A stretch of DNA of 64,000 nt from Tamarix chinensis (GCA_030549775.1 CM060181.1:1488001-1552000); one strand, 5' to 3'; counted from the first letter of the stretch, positions 22,742 to 36,320 are shown. Numbers and translations: made by a program. Notes: generated from the sequence alone by a model not told the origin.

Positions 22742-23715
22742 AAGTGGTATCAGAGCGGTTGTTCCTTTCGGACACGCTCTTTTGTTTTTTTTAAAATGTT
22801 TTAAGCTGATACCACAAGTGGTATCAAAGTAGGTTTCGACCATGCTCTTCTACTTTTAAACTTTTAAGATGATACCACAAGATGGTATCGAAGTTGATTT
22901 CAACCAAGCTCCTTATTTTTAAATTTTTCTTTAAGCTGATACCACAAGGTGGTATCAGAGTTGGTTCCGATAACCACGCTCTTGTTTGAAGATTTTTAAT
23001 TTAGCCAAGTGTTCCTTGTTTTTAAAACATTTATGCTCAGAGTTGGTTGTAAAAATCATTTTCTATTTTAAATATTTAGCTGATACCACAAAGCGGTATC
23101 GGAGTGGTTGATTCTTCGAACACGCTCTTTCGATTTAAAAATTTTTAGTTGATATCACAAGTTGGTATCGAATCTGGTTTTGACTGTGCTCTTTTGTTTT
23201 TAATATTTTTAAGTTGGTACCACCATTTGGTACCAGTGAGGTTGATCTTTTTAATTACGCTTCTTCTTGAAATTATATTTGGCTTACGAGTTTCTTTGTT
23301 ATTAGTTTTGAAGCGTGTTTCGGTATCTTTTGATTTTAATCTTTTTTATTTGATACTAAGAGTAGTATCATTTTCAAAATGAATTGGGATTAAAAAGTTC
23401 TCCTTGAATTGAAATCGTTTTTAAACGAAAAAGAATTCATTTATTTTAAAATATTTTCATTCCGGCCACAGTGAGAAGAGAAGGGTAGAATTTTAATTAA
23501 GTTTATTCTTAAGGGGGTAGTTTTTACAAGTATTTTTTTGTATGGTGTCCTTATTTCCGTTAATTTAAATTTTCTTTGGTAAGTTTATCCCTAAGGGGGT
23601 AGTTTATATAGATAGTAATGTTATTTTGGTTTCTAACAACATAGAGCATTTCCTCCCTAACCTTAAGCGCTCCCGGAGACTTCGGGGGCGAAGTCTGTTT
23701 TTAAGGGGGTAGTAA
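22742..23715 (+). mobile_element. internal domain 2 (974 bp)
   Basis: It has the same content as domain 1, with PBS TGGTATCAGAGC at 22745-22756, the seven hairpin units, the 8-bp hairpin at 23677-23696 and the final purine tract before LTR start 23716. Confidence 0.85.
22745..22756 (+). other. primer binding site (copy 2)
   Basis: TGGTATCAGAGC three bases after the LTR end at 22741. Confidence 0.9.
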
Positions 23716-26700
23716 TGAAATGCCCCGAAAAATTCTAATCTAAAATATTATATTTAAATGAGATTTTATCATAAAGATTAATTAAATAAATTATTTTGAT
23801 TAAAATAAAAGGAAATTAATTAGGAAAAATCAAGGATAAATTTATAAGTGTGTTAATTAAGAGAAATTGGGTATTTTAGCTAATTAAGGATTTGTATTTT
23901 AGAAATTAACTAAATAAATTATTTTATTTAAAATAATGAGGAGAAAAATAGTTTCAAATTAATATTAATTTTATAAATAATTTAATTGGAAGAAAATTAG
24001 GGTTTTGCTAATTAAAATAGAAGTTATGGAAAATCTATTAAAAATCCTAATTTAGCCTAAAAAGGGATTTAAATATTATTTTATTTAAATATTATTATTT
24101 TTAAATATCCTAAATATTCATATTAATTTAATTGACCCTAAACTAATTATTTTTCCCCTTTCCTTTTTCCCTTTTTTTTTCTTTCTTCCTTTTTCCTTAC
24201 CTTTTTCTTTCTTTTTCTTTTTCCTCTTCTTTTCCCGACTGGGCCTGGCGCGGCCCAGTTCTTCTTTTCTTTTCTTCTCCCTTCTTCGGCCCAGCCCGCG
24301 CGGCTGTTTCTTCTGCCGACTCAACGCCGCGTTTTGTTTCTTTTTCCACCGAAACTCACCGTTTCATTTATCTATCACCCCTCGCGCCCGTCGCCCTTTT
24401 TCCGCCCCGTTCCGCGCCGCGTTTTGGCTCCGTTTCAGCCGAAGCTCGTCGTGCCATTTAACGCACCCTCGACCGCGCGCGAACCGGCCCGGTTCTCCCC
24501 TTTTCTTTTCTTTCTCGGCCGACCGGCCCATCTTCTTTCTTCTTCCTTCTCCCTCCGTCTTCCCCGACGCTGCAACGAACCTCGACCCCATCAATGGCCT
24601 CTTCAGATACGATGAATTATACCGGTCTTTTCTTGTCTCATTGCCTTCCTATTAACTCCAGAAATAACTTCATATAATGATTGGACGTTAAATCTCGCCC
24701 GTTTCCTCTCCCCCCCGCGAATCTTCGAACCAACCCAAACGTCAACCGACCATTTAACGCCACCGGCCACCCAAATTCTTGCATTTAAAACTTCCATGTC
24801 GACCTCCAGCTCCTCATTATCCATTCCAACATCTATAAATAGCTGGATTGTAGGAGTTGTGGAAGATTTTTTCTTCCCCGAAACCCTCGGCGAGGGCTGC
24901 CATCATCGAGACTTTAGACGCCTCTTCCGCCTCCGTTAGCCAATTTCAGCGCCACCGAAACCTCTCATTTTCTTCCCTGCATTTTCCTCTAGCTAACTAC
25001 GTTTCTCAAATTCCTCGATTCTTCTTGTACTGGCTTACATAGCCGTGCCAAGTTGGCTTCTTGTCTCGCCTGAAATTTTACCCAGAAAGCCTTAAACCGC
25101 CTTCCGCCGCCGTGCGCCGCCACCTTTGGCTGCACCACCACCGTCATTTTGTCCCTCTCCTCCTGGGAAACAATAAACACCTCTTATATCACCTCAATTC
25201 TCCCTATCTTTTTCCCAACATCCATCTTTCCCCTTTTTCTTCTATTTTTCCGGCCACCATCGCCGCCGCCGTGAACCACCGCCGGTGCCACCTATCCCCA
25301 CCAGCTTAAGGTTGAACCCTCAACCATTTTCCATATTAGTATATGCCTTGATTTAATTTATTTCAATTATTTGCATATAAATACCATTATTATTATTCTT
25401 AATATTTATATTCTTAATATGTTTTATTATTATTTGATGAGAAATTTTATTCTGAATTGTACTTGCAGGGTGGAGAGTGGTAATAAAACAATGTTATTGA
25501 TAGTTTCGAATTTTAAGTTATTAATTGAATTATTATGGGATTATTATCATTCTTCTTCTTATTATTATTAATATTATAATTATTAGAATAAATATTTATT
25601 ATTATCATTTTACTAATTATTCTGGAAAATATTAGGCCCTAATTTTGTATTAACATTTGCACTTATTTATTTTAGTATTATTGTTTCTATTGTCCTTATA
25701 ACTATTGATGATAATATTATCAGTATCTTTATTATTTTTAATATTATTATATATGTTAGTAATTTTATTATTTATATTAAATAAGTGGTAAGTCATTAGT
25801 TATAAGTAGGGTTGAAAACCCCACTTTAAATTTTAAAGCTTATTATTATTATTTATATTCTCATTGATAGTGGCTTTATTAATTTTGATATGATTATATT
25901 AGTATCATTGTTATTATTAGGTAAAGTCTTTAACCCTATATTATCAAGGTTTATAATATCTCTATTATTTTTTTATGTCTTTAGCAAAGTTAGAATTTTG
26001 TTAAGGTTATTTTATTCATATGTTATTATTTGGTCTAAGCCCTAAGGAGGCGTAGGAACGTGCTCCAAGATCGGTGTCGTTTCAGGTAAGGGGTGCTAAG
26101 GCCTATTATGTGCTAATGTGCATTGTGTGCCTCATATTCTATGCATTCTATGTTTATGATTATTAATTATGCCGTATATGATATGACATGGAGTTGAAGT
26201 ATGCTTTCGTATGACATGTGTATTATTTGTGTATGACCCTGTAAGACATGCATGTGAGGATGTTGATATGATTTTATGTGGGAGAAAGGATGAAAAAGGA
26301 GGATGGGGAAAGAAGTTGACTAAGGGAAGTGAGTTGACCTAATTTTATGAATTTATGAGGAATAATCTATTGCATGGTTTTATTTGGAAGAATGTAATCT
26401 ATGATGTTATATGGGAGAATCGAATTATTGTTTAATTGGAGAATCTAATTTATGATTTGTGTGGTAAAATCCAATTTATGGTTTTATATGGGGAAGTTTA
26501 ATTTATGGTTTGGTATGATTTTATGTGAGAGAAATTAATATATGGTTTGTATGGAAGAATTTAATTTATGATTTGATTGGGAGAATATAATTTATGATTT
26601 GTTTGGGAGAATCTAATTTATGGTTTTGCTTGGGAGATTCTAATTTATGATTTTATGGGGAAGAATCTAACTTATGGTCTTGTATGGTAGAATCTAATTT

Positions 26701-28504
26701 GTGGTTATGAAAGGGAGAATCTAATCAATTGTATTATGTGGAAAAATCTTTGGGTTTTATATGATTTGAATCTTTGTGTTGGTATGGATTGAATTTAGGG
26801 TTTTTGTGAATGAATCTTTGGGTTGTATATGGTTTGAACTTAGGGTTTGGTAAGGATGGATACTTAGTTTGGTATGAATGAATCTTTGGGTTTTATATGG
26901 TTTGAATCTGAGGTTTGGTATGAATGAATCTTTGAGTTATGTGGATTGATTTTAGGGTTTTGTATGATGAGACTCTGGGTTTGTATAATGGTTAATGGTT
27001 GTATGGTGGTATTAGGGTTTGCATGGAAGTTAATAATTGCATGGGATGTGTAAAGTTTTTATGAGAGTGAAGTTTATGTATGGAACGCTGCTTTGGGATT
27101 TAAGGAAGGTAATGTAAGTGTTGTTTGGGTGTTTAAGCACTTGGGATGAAAAATATCATGTGGAGCAAATTAAGGGTACGAAGTAGACTAAATTAGGGTT
27201 TTGGGATAAAACCCTAGAGTGAGATGTGAAGTAGAATTGGAGGATAATTGTGAAGGGAGCAATCTATGCATGTCTAGGGTTTGGTGGTAGCACGTGTGTA
27301 ATTGGTGAATAAAGTATGATGATGAATATGGAATTTATGATTTATGATTCGTGCTTGTGCATGGTGAAAGCTTTTGAATAAGATACTTAAGACACTAATC
27401 ATATGAAGTGGAAGATTATTGAGCCGAGTCCAAACCGATCCACCGGTCAGGAATAGTGGTTAGGACGCGTAGTCCTATGTGCGACCGATCCACCGGTTAT
27501 AATAGTGGTTAGGACATGAGGTCCTATATGTGACCGCCCACCGGTAATAATAGTGGGGTGACTCGAGCTCAATAAACACAAACCAGTATCATTAAAGCTC
27601 TTAAAAGATACTAATTACTTACAGTGGAACACCATGCGAGGAGGAACCAAACCGATCCACCGGTTAGGAATAGTGGTTAGGGTTGCTACCCTATGTGTGA
27701 CCGATCCACCGGTAATAATAGTGGTTAGGGCGTGATGCTCTATTGTGACCGATCCACCGGTAATAATAGTGGTTAGGGCGTGATGCTCTATTGTGACCGG
27801 CCCACCGGTTATAATAGTGGGGTGTTCCTCTGCTCGCATGGATTTGATAAAAGGCATAGTGTGAATTGGATTATGATAAGAGATTAATTAAACAATTAAT
27901 CTGGATTATGATTGGGCATTTGTACTTTTACCTGAATTGTTCATATACCTTTATATTGTTATATTGGATTATGCCTATTATTATTCTGCATGGATTATGT
28001 GCTTACGTGTTGGCCTTAGTGCTCGGTTACCTTACTCAGTACGTAGCGTACTGATCACCCTTTTTATGGGTGCTGCTCATTCCCACGAGTAGTATGCCCT
28101 TCTAATTTGTGCAGGTGGGCGAGATATCAGTTGGGGCTGAGTGTTGAGCATGTTTGGCTCGAGATTCAAGAGAGTTGTGGCCATATTATAGTCTTTATAT
28201 GACTCTAATTCTTTTTGTTAATCTTTTATCGGTTGTAAGTTTAATTCTCTTTTGGAAATGAATTACATTTCTTGATGCGTACTCTGATTTTGTTTTACAA
28301 CCGTTTAATGCTTATTTGGAAATTGAATTGTATTGATTATTTCTTTTCTTAGCCTTAGCACTTGGTACTGGAACGGTCGGAGAGAACCGGTCTGGTACTA
28401 AGTGTGGCGGTAACATTTCCAGAATTCACAGGTTTTCAGTGCTTCTAATTTAATTGCTTCCGCTTTTAAGAAAAAAAAAAATTAGTGAATTTTGGGGTGT
28501 TACA
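23716..28504 (+). mobile_element. full-length LTR, array copy 2 (4789 bp)
   Basis: Near-identical to array copy 1, with TATA at 24834, donor-like CAG|GTAAGG at about 26086 and CCACCGG repeats at 27424-27828. Example differences: 'tcaacgccgcg' at 24323 where copies 1 and 3 have 'tcaacaccgcg', and several one-base homopolymer changes. Confidence 0.9.
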
Positions 28505-29477
28505 AAGTGGTATCAGAGCGGTTGTTCCTTTCGGACACGCTCTTTTGTTTTTTTAAAATGTTTTAAGCTGATACCACAAGTGGTATCAAAGTAGGTTTCG
28601 ACCATGCTCTTCTACTTTTAAACTTTTAAGATGATACCACAAGATGGTATCGAAGTTGATTTCAACCAAGCTCCTTATTTTTAAATTTTTCTTTAAGCTG
28701 ATACCACAAGGTGGTATCAGAGTTGGTTCCGATAACCACGCTCTTGTTTGAAGATTTTTAATTTAGCCAAGTGTTCCTTGTTTTTAAAACATTTATGCTC
28801 AGAGTTGGTTGTAAAAATCATTTTCTATTTTAAATATTTAGCTGATACCACAAAGCGGTATCGGAGTGGTTGATTCTTCGAACACGCTCTTTCGATTTTA
28901 AAAATTTTTAGTTGATATCACAAGTTGGTATCGAATCTGGTTTTGACTGTGCTCTTTTGTTTTTAATATTTTTAAGTTGGTACCACCATTTGGTACCAGT
29001 GAGGTTGATCTTTTTAATTACGCTTCTTCTTGAAATTATATTTGGCTTACGAGTTTCTTTGTTATTAGTTTTGAAGCGTGTTTCGGTATCTTTTGATTTT
29101 AATCTTTTTTAATTTGATACTAAGAGTAGTATCATTTTCAAAATGAATTGGGATTAAAAAGTTCTCCTTGAATTGAAATCGTTTTTAAACGAAAAAGAAT
29201 TCATTTATTTTAAAATATTTTCATTCCGGCCACAGTGAGAAGAGAAGGGTAGAATTTTAATTAAGTTTATTCTTAAGGGGGTAGTTTTTACAAGTATTTT
29301 TTGTATGGTGTCCTTATTTCCGTTAATTTAAATTTTCTTTGGTAAGTTTATCCCTAAGGGGGTAGTTTATATAGATAGTAATGTTATTTTGGTTTCTAAC
29401 AACATAGAGCATTTCCTCCCTAACCTTAAGCGCTCCCGGAGACTTCGGGGGCGAAGTCTGTTTTTAAGGGGTAGTAA
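28505..29477 (+). mobile_element. internal domain 3 (973 bp)
   Basis: PBS at 28508-28519, seven hairpin units, 8-bp hairpin at 29440-29459, and LTR start at 29478. Same content as domains 1 and 2. Confidence 0.85.
28508..28519 (+). other. primer binding site (copy 3)
   Basis: TGGTATCAGAGC three bases after the LTR end at 28504. Confidence 0.9.
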
Positions 29478-32400
29478 TGAAATGCCCCGAAAAATTCTAA
29501 TCTAAAATATTATATTTAAATGAGATTTTATCATAAAGATTAATTAAATAAATTATTTTGATTAAAATAAAAGGAAATTAATTAGGAAAAATCAAGGATA
29601 AATTTATAAGTGTGTTAATTAAGAGAAATTGGGTATTTTAGCTAATTAAGGATTTGTATTTTAGAAATTAACTAAATAAATTATTTTATTTAAAATAATG
29701 AGGAGAAAATAGTTTCAAATTAATATTAATTTTATAAATAATTTAATTGGAAGAAAATTAGGGTTTTTGCTAATTAAAATAGAAGTTATGGAAAATCTAT
29801 TAAAAATCCTAATTTAGCCTAAAAAGGGATTTAAATATTATTTTATTTAAATATTATTATTTTTAAATATCCTAAATATTCATATTAATTTAATTGACCC
29901 TAAACTAATTATTTTTTCCCCTTTCCTTTTTCCCTTTTTTTTTTCTTTCTTCCTTTTTCCTTACCTTTTTCTTTCTTTTTCTTTTTCCTCTTCTTTTCCC
30001 CGACTGGGCCTGGCGCGGCCCAGTTCTTCTTTTCTTTTCTTCTCCCTTCTTCGGCCCAGCCCGCGCGGCTGTTTTCTTCTGCCGACTCAACACCGCGTTT
30101 TGTTTCTTTTCCACCGAAACTCACCGTTTCATTTATCTATCACCCCTCGCGCCCGTCGCCCTTTTTCCGCCCCGTTCCGCGCCGCGTTTTGGCTCCGTTT
30201 CAGCCGAAGCTCGTCGTGCCATTTAACGCACCCTCGACCGCGCGCGAACCGGCCCGGTTCTCCCCTTTTCTTTTCTTTCTCGGCCGACCGGCCCATCTTC
30301 TTTCTTCTTCCTTCTCCCTCCGTCTTCCCCGACGCTGCAACGAACCTCGACCCCATCAATGGCCTCTTCAGATACGATGAATTATACCGTCCTTTTTTTC
30401 TGTCTCATTGCCTTCCTATTAACTCCAGAAATAACTTCATATAATGATTGGACGTTAAATCTCGCCCGTTTTCCTCTCCCCAGCCCCGCGAATCTTCGAA
30501 CCAACCCAAACGTCAACCGACCATTTAACGCCACCGGCCACCCAAATTCTTGCATTTAAAACTTCCATGTCGACCTCCAGCTCCTCATTATCCATTCCAA
30601 CATCTATAAATAGCTGGATTGTAGGAGTTGTGGAAGATTTTTTCTTCCCCGAAACCCTCGGCGAGGGCTGCCATCATCGAGACTTTAGACGCCTCTTCCG
30701 CCTCCGTTAGCCAATTTCAGCGCCACCGAAACCTCTCATTTTCTTCCCTGCATTTTCCTCTAGCTAACTACGTTTCTCAAATTCCTCGATTCTTCTTGTA
30801 CTGGCTTACATAGCCGTGCCAAGTTGGCTTCTTGTCTCGCCTGAAATTTTACCCAGAAAGCCTTAAACCGCCTTCCCCGCCGCCGTGCGCCGCCACCTTT
30901 GGCTGCACCACCACCGTCATTTTGTCCCTCTCCTCCTGGGAAACAATAAACACCTCTTATATCACCTCAATTCTCCCTATCTTTTTCCCAACATCCATCT
31001 TTCCCCTTTTTCTTCTATTTTTCCGGCCACCATCGCCGCCGCCGTGAACCACCGCCGTGCCACCTATCCCCACCAGCTTAAGGTTGAACCCTCAACCATT
31101 TTCCATATTAGTATATGCCTTGATTTAATTTATTTCAATTATTTTGCATATAAATACCATTATTATTATTCTTAATATTTATATTCTTAATATGTTTTAT
31201 TATTATTTGATGAGAAATTTTATTCTGAATTGTACTTGCAGGGTGGAGAGTGGTAATAAAACAATGTTATTGATAGTTTCGAATTTTAAGTTATTAATTG
31301 AATTATTATGGGATTATTATCATTCTTCTTCTTATATTATTAATATTATAATTATTAGAATAAATATTTATTATTATCATTTTACTAATTATTCTGGAAA
31401 ATATTAGGCCCTAATTTTGTATTAACATTTGCACTTATTTATTTTAGTATTATTGTTTCTATTGTCCTTATAACTATTGATGATAATATTATCAGTATCT
31501 TTATTATTTTTAATATTATTATATATGTTAGTAATTTTATTATTTATATTAAATAAGTGGTAAGTCATTAGTTATAAGTAGGGTTGAAAACCCCACTTTA
31601 AATTTTAAAGCTTATATATTATTTTATATTCTCATTGATAGTGGCTTTATTAATTTTGATATGATTTATTAGTATCATTGTTATTATTAGGGTAAAGTCT
31701 TTAACCCTATATTATCAAGGTTTATAATATCTCTATTATTTTTTATGTCTTTAGCAAAGTTAGAATTTTGTTAAGGTTATTTTATTCATATGTTATTATT
31801 TGGTCTAAGCCCTAAGGAGGCGTAGGAACGTGCTCCAAGATCGGTGTCGTTTCAGGTAAGGGGTGCTAAGGCCTATTATGTGCTAATGTGCATTGTGTGC
31901 CTCATATTCTATGCATTCTATGTTTATGATTATTAATTATGCCGTATATGATATGACATGGAGTTGAAGTATGCTTTCGTATGACATGTGTATTATTTGT
32001 GTATGACCCTGTAAGACATGCATGTGAGGATGTTGATATGATTTTATGTGGGAGAAAGGATGAAAAAGGAGGATGGGGAAAGAAGTTGACTAAGGGAAGT
32101 GAGTTGACCTAATTTTATGAATTTATGAGGAATAATCTATTGCATGGTTTTATTTGGAAGAATGTAATCTATGATGTTATATGGGAGAATCGAATTATTG
32201 TTTAATTGGGAGAATCTAATTTATGATTTGTGTGGTAAAATCCAATTTATGGTTTTATATGGGGAAGTTTAATTTATGGTTTGGTATGATTTTATGTGAG
32301 AGAAATTAATATATGGTTTGTATGGAAGAATTTAATTTATGATTTGATTGGGAGAATATAATTTATGATTTGTTTGGGAGAATCTAATTTATGGTTTTGC

Positions 32401-33805
32401 TTGGGAGATTCTAATTTATGATTTTATGGGGAAGAATCTAACTTATGGTCTTGTATGGTAGAATCTAATTTGTGGTTATGAAAGGGGAGAATCTAATCAA
32501 TTGTATTATGTGGAAAAATCTTTGGGTTTTATATGATTTGAATCTTTGTGTTGGTATGGATTGAATTTAGGGTTTTGTGTGAATGAATCTTTGGGTTGTA
32601 TATGGTTTGAACTTAGGGTTTGGTAAGGATGGATACTTAGTTTGGTATGAATGAATCTTTGGGTTTTATATGGTTTGAATCTGAGGTTTGGTATGAATGA
32701 ATCTTTGAGTTATGTGGATTGATTTTAGGGTTTTGTATGATGAGACTCTGGTTTGTATAATGGTTAATGGTTGTATGGTGGTATTAGGGTTTGCATGGAA
32801 GTTAATAATTGCATGGGATGTGTAAAGTTTTTATGAGAGTGAAGTTTATGTATGGAACGCTGCTTTGGGATTTAAGGAAGGTAATGTAAGTGTTGTTTGG
32901 GTGTTTAAGCACTTGGGATGAAAAATATCATGTGGAGCAAATTAAGGGTACGAAGTAGACTAAATTAGGGTTTTGGGATAAAACCCTAGAGTGAGATGTG
33001 AAGTAGAATTGGAGGATAATTGTGAAGGAGCAATCTATGCATGTCTAGGGTTGGTGGTAGCACGTGTGTAATTGGTGAATAAAGTATGATGATGAATATG
33101 GAATTTATGATTTATGATTCGTGCTTGTGCATGGTGAAAGCTTTTGAATAAGATACTTAAGACACTAATCATATGAAGTGGAAGATTATTGAGCCGAGTC
33201 CAAACCGATCCACCGGTCAGGAATAGTGGTTAGGACGCGTAGTCCTATGTGCGACCGATCCACCGTTATAATAGTGGTTAGGACATGAGGTCCTATATGT
33301 GACCGGCCCACCGGTAATAATAGTGGGGTGACTCGAGCTCAATAAACACAAACCAGTATCATTAAAGCTCTTAAAAGATACTAATTACTTACAGTGGAAC
33401 ACCATGCGAGGAGGAACCAAACCGATCCACCGGTTAGGAATAGTGGTTAGGGTTGCTACCCTATGTGTGACCGATCCACCGGTAATAATAGTGGTTAGGG
33501 CGTGATGCTCTATTGTGACCGATCCACCGGTAATAATAGTGGTTAGGGCGTGATGCTCTATTGTGACCGGCCCACCGGTTATAATAGTGGGGTGTTCCTC
33601 TGCTCGCATGGATTTGATAAAAGGCATGGTGTGAATTGGATTATGATAAGAGATTAATTAAACAATTAATCTGGATTATGATTGGGCATTTGTACTTTTA
33701 CCTGAATTGTTCATATACCTTTATATTGTTATATTGGATTATGCCTATTATTATTCTGCATGGATTATGTGCTTACGTGTTGGCCTTAGTGCTCGGTTAC
33801 CTTAC

Positions 33806-33824
33806 TCAGTACGTAGCGTACTGA
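33806..33824 (+). other. conserved inverted repeat TCAGTACG/CGTACTGA in LTR
   Basis: Stem of 8 bp with loop TAG. In solo LTR E the same stem core (TCAGTAC/GTACTGA, 10573-10593) has a different 7-nt loop, and C has CAGTAC-CATA-GTACT near 62394. It lies between the CCACCGG repeats and the acceptor-like site. Confidence 0.55.
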
Positions 33825-34128
33825 TCACCCTTTTTATGGGTGCTGCTCATTCCCACGAGTAGTATGCCCTTCTAATTTGTGCAGGTGGGCGAGATATCAG
33901 TTGGGGCTGAGTGTTGAGCATGTTTGGCTCGAGATTCAAGAGAGTTGTGGCCATATTATAGTCTTTATATGACTCTAATTCTTTTTGTTAATCTTTTATC
34001 GGTTGTAAGTTTAATTCTCTTTTGGAAATGAATTACATTTCTTGATGCGTACTCTGATTTTGTTTTACAACCGTTTAATGCTTATTTGGAAATTGAATTG
34101 TATTGATTATTTCTTTTCTTAGCCTTAG

Positions 34129-34174
34129 CACTTGGTACTGGAACGGTCGGAGAGAACCGGTCTGGTACTAAGTG
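34129..34174 (+). other. terminal LTR stem-loop (array)
   Basis: CACTTGGTAC pairs with GTACTAAGTG (one G-T pair), enclosing about 26 nt. It is 99 nt before the LTR end. In A the same stem is perfect (CACTTAGTAC/GTACTAAGTG). Confidence 0.6.
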
Positions 34175-34316
34175 TGGCGGTAACATTTCCAGAATTCACA
34201 GGTTTTCAGTGCTTCTAATTTAATTGCTTCCGCTTTTAAGAAAAAAAAAATTAGTGAATTTTGGGGTGTTACAATACTAATATTAAAATTTACTAAAATG
34301 GATATTCAGAAAGTAG

Positions 34317-34345
34317 ATTTTGAGTTTGTAATTGAAACTCAAAAT
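34317..34345. repeat. perfect 11-bp inverted repeat
   Basis: ATTTTGAGTTT and AAACTCAAAAT around a 7-nt spacer, followed at 34354-34368 by a second palindrome GTACTA/TAGTAC. Possibly a fragment of a small inverted-repeat element; family unknown. Confidence 0.6.
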
Positions 34346-34739
34346 GGAGTTATGTACTATTTTAGTACATCTTGAATGTATTTTTTTTTTTCATTTTGGT
34401 CCCTAATTTTTTTTATAAAAAAAATTTTGGGCCATTTAAATTTTATTTTTGGTTAAATTAGTGATAAATTGGCAAAAGGACTAATATTATGATGATATTC
34501 CTCTTCATATATGTCTATTTCCATAGATTCTTTATGCGTATTTTTAGATTTTCTATTAGATTTGTGGATACTAGGTCATTTAATATTTTGTTTTATGGGT
34601 GTACTCAATGGATGCAAATAAGGCTAATATGAGATAATATGAAGGCTTTGAGCAAATATTGTAAAGAACCTAGTATGTATATGGCCTTATTAATTTATGA
34701 GACAATTACATTTAATTGAAAAGTTAAGAATTTTTCCTT

Positions 34740-35890
34740 TGATTCGATCACAATTTGGAAAAGTGTAAAGAACAAAAGTTATAGATCTTCTTCTCAACTT
34801 TCCAATACATCCATAATCACCTCGTTTCAACTCTGAATGAAGAAGTTATGAGCTAGCATGGCCTACCAGTGTTAATCAATGTGGTTGTGTAGGCTTTAAG
34901 CATGAATAGTCGATCTTTAATCCCAACATGCCTATGTTGGGTGTTAGATTTTATTTCTCAGCATGATTTTAAATGATCGAACAGTTAAACTCGATGACAG
35001 ATTTTACTAGACCTAATTTAGGACGACTCAAAGCAATTTTGGAGGTTCTCCTTCCTTCTCTTTGCTCCCTAATTTTCTTTGAATTTATCTCTTTTTTATG
35101 CAAAGCACATTAGATTAAACCCTTACTTTCTATTTATAAACATCAATTCTGGAGAATTAAAAAACCACATTGAACTTCATTTCTACAGTTTTATCTATTA
35201 AACTATTATCTTTCTCTTCTATTATTATGTATCTTATTTCATTATTGTGTTTTATTATTTCAATTATATATGAGTAATTATTTGTTCTAGGATTGAATAA
35301 GGTTTGATTCCATTGTTGATTTGACGAATTGATTAAAGTGTTGTTGTTTGAATTAAGTTATTTAATTGCTAGCATTTAATAAATTAGGGTTAAAACAATT
35401 GATCATTGTTGTAATCTAATTAAGTTGTTAATTAGAATTAAAAGATTATAATTAGCACCAAAACTTAACAATTGAACCAAAATAGATGACTCGTGAAAGT
35501 AGATTAGGGATTCTCGAGAATTTATTGAATTAGCTTGTTCTTAATAAGTTTAATTAGATCTATAACTATAGGTTGTTAGATTTAATTAGTATGACTTTTA
35601 GTTGTCGAAAGAGATTAATAGTTAATTTTGACTAATTGTTCCTAAGGTATTGAACAAATATAATATAAAATAGGTTGATTTATTAAATTATATTGGAATT
35701 GTAACTAAAACTCACTCCTAGGCTTGTTTCTAATCGATTAACTTCATAATTATTATTCTCCGTCATTTTATTTATTATTTATCCCTCTCTAATTAATCCA
35801 TCTAGATAGTCAAAACCAATGAAAATCTATAGTTAGCACTGAAGTTTTTGAGGATACGATGTTGTTTGACTATTACAACATCTGTACACT
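34740..35890 (+). mobile_element. decayed Ty3/gypsy LTR-like sequence (Tat/Athila-type)
   Basis: Two landmarks are typical of plant Tat/Athila LTRs: 'gttatagatcttcttctc' with 'ttccaatacatccataatcac' and 'gaatgaagaagttatgagc' (34770-34855), and near the 3' side 'tttttgaggatacgatgttg' with 'ttacaacatctgtacactt' (35845-35892). The latter corresponds to the 'GGATACGAC...TACTACA...GTACACTTG' region of those LTRs. Ends, PBS and coding region were not found. This is old and degenerate. Confidence 0.45.
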
Positions 35891-36320
35891 TATAGATTTA
35901 ATCAAACAATTATTTCCTCTAAAATATAACTTCATCAATTTTAATCCCTAATTAAGGCACTAATATAAATGAAAAATGAAATATAGAAAGAATAAAGTGG
36001 ATATATTCTTGGGCTAATATATAAAAAAACACGTTTAAAATTAACAAAATAGCAATTAACTACTTAGAAATACTTAAAACTTTAAATAAGTTATTTACCA
36101 AATTGAACAATAGATTTTCATTAGAGTAAGGAAATGACGTGCTGCTATTTCAGGGAGCAAAATTTAAAGAGGCGAAACCTCGACAATTTATATTCAGTCT
36201 CAACTCTCAAGTGATGAATTTTAAAGTTGCCGTGCATAGTCTTATTCCCTTATCTAATTATTATACGTTTCTGGCGCACTTCTTTCAATGGATCTGACAT
36301 CTTAATCTTTCATCAAGTGT

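Larger units (their letters stand above)
16779..34273 (+). mobile_element. tandem array of a giant-LTR, non-coding retroelement
   Basis: The order is: 198-bp LTR 3' stub, internal domain 1, LTR, internal domain 2, LTR, internal domain 3, LTR. LTR 3' ends fall at 16976, 22741, 28504 and 34273, giving periods of 5765, 5763 and 5769 bp. The copies differ by few substitutions and by 1-2-base indels, mostly in homopolymers, so the array is very young. The pattern fits unequal recombination between LTRs of one element. No gag or pol is present anywhere. Long LTRs, tRNA-iMet PBS and TGTAACA-type ends recall chromovirus (Tekay/Del-like) Ty3/gypsy elements, but lineage cannot be proven without coding sequence. 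The 5' LTR is deleted except for its last 198 bp, so no target duplication can be checked. Confidence 0.85.
29478..34273 (+). mobile_element. full-length LTR, array copy 3 (3' LTR, 4796 bp)
   Basis: Ends GGGGTGTTACA at 34273, followed by 'atact' with no PBS, so this is the right boundary of the array. TATA at 30605, CCACCGG repeats at 33184-33590, palindrome TCAGTACG-TAG-CGTACTGA at 33806-33824, terminal stem-loop at 34129-34174. Confidence 0.9.

Noticed and set aside
27615..27857. Repeated peptide 'TIITGGxVTIEHHALT' on the minus strand
   Set aside because: It is only the translation of the CCACCGG minisatellite; the equivalent frame is broken in array copy 1.
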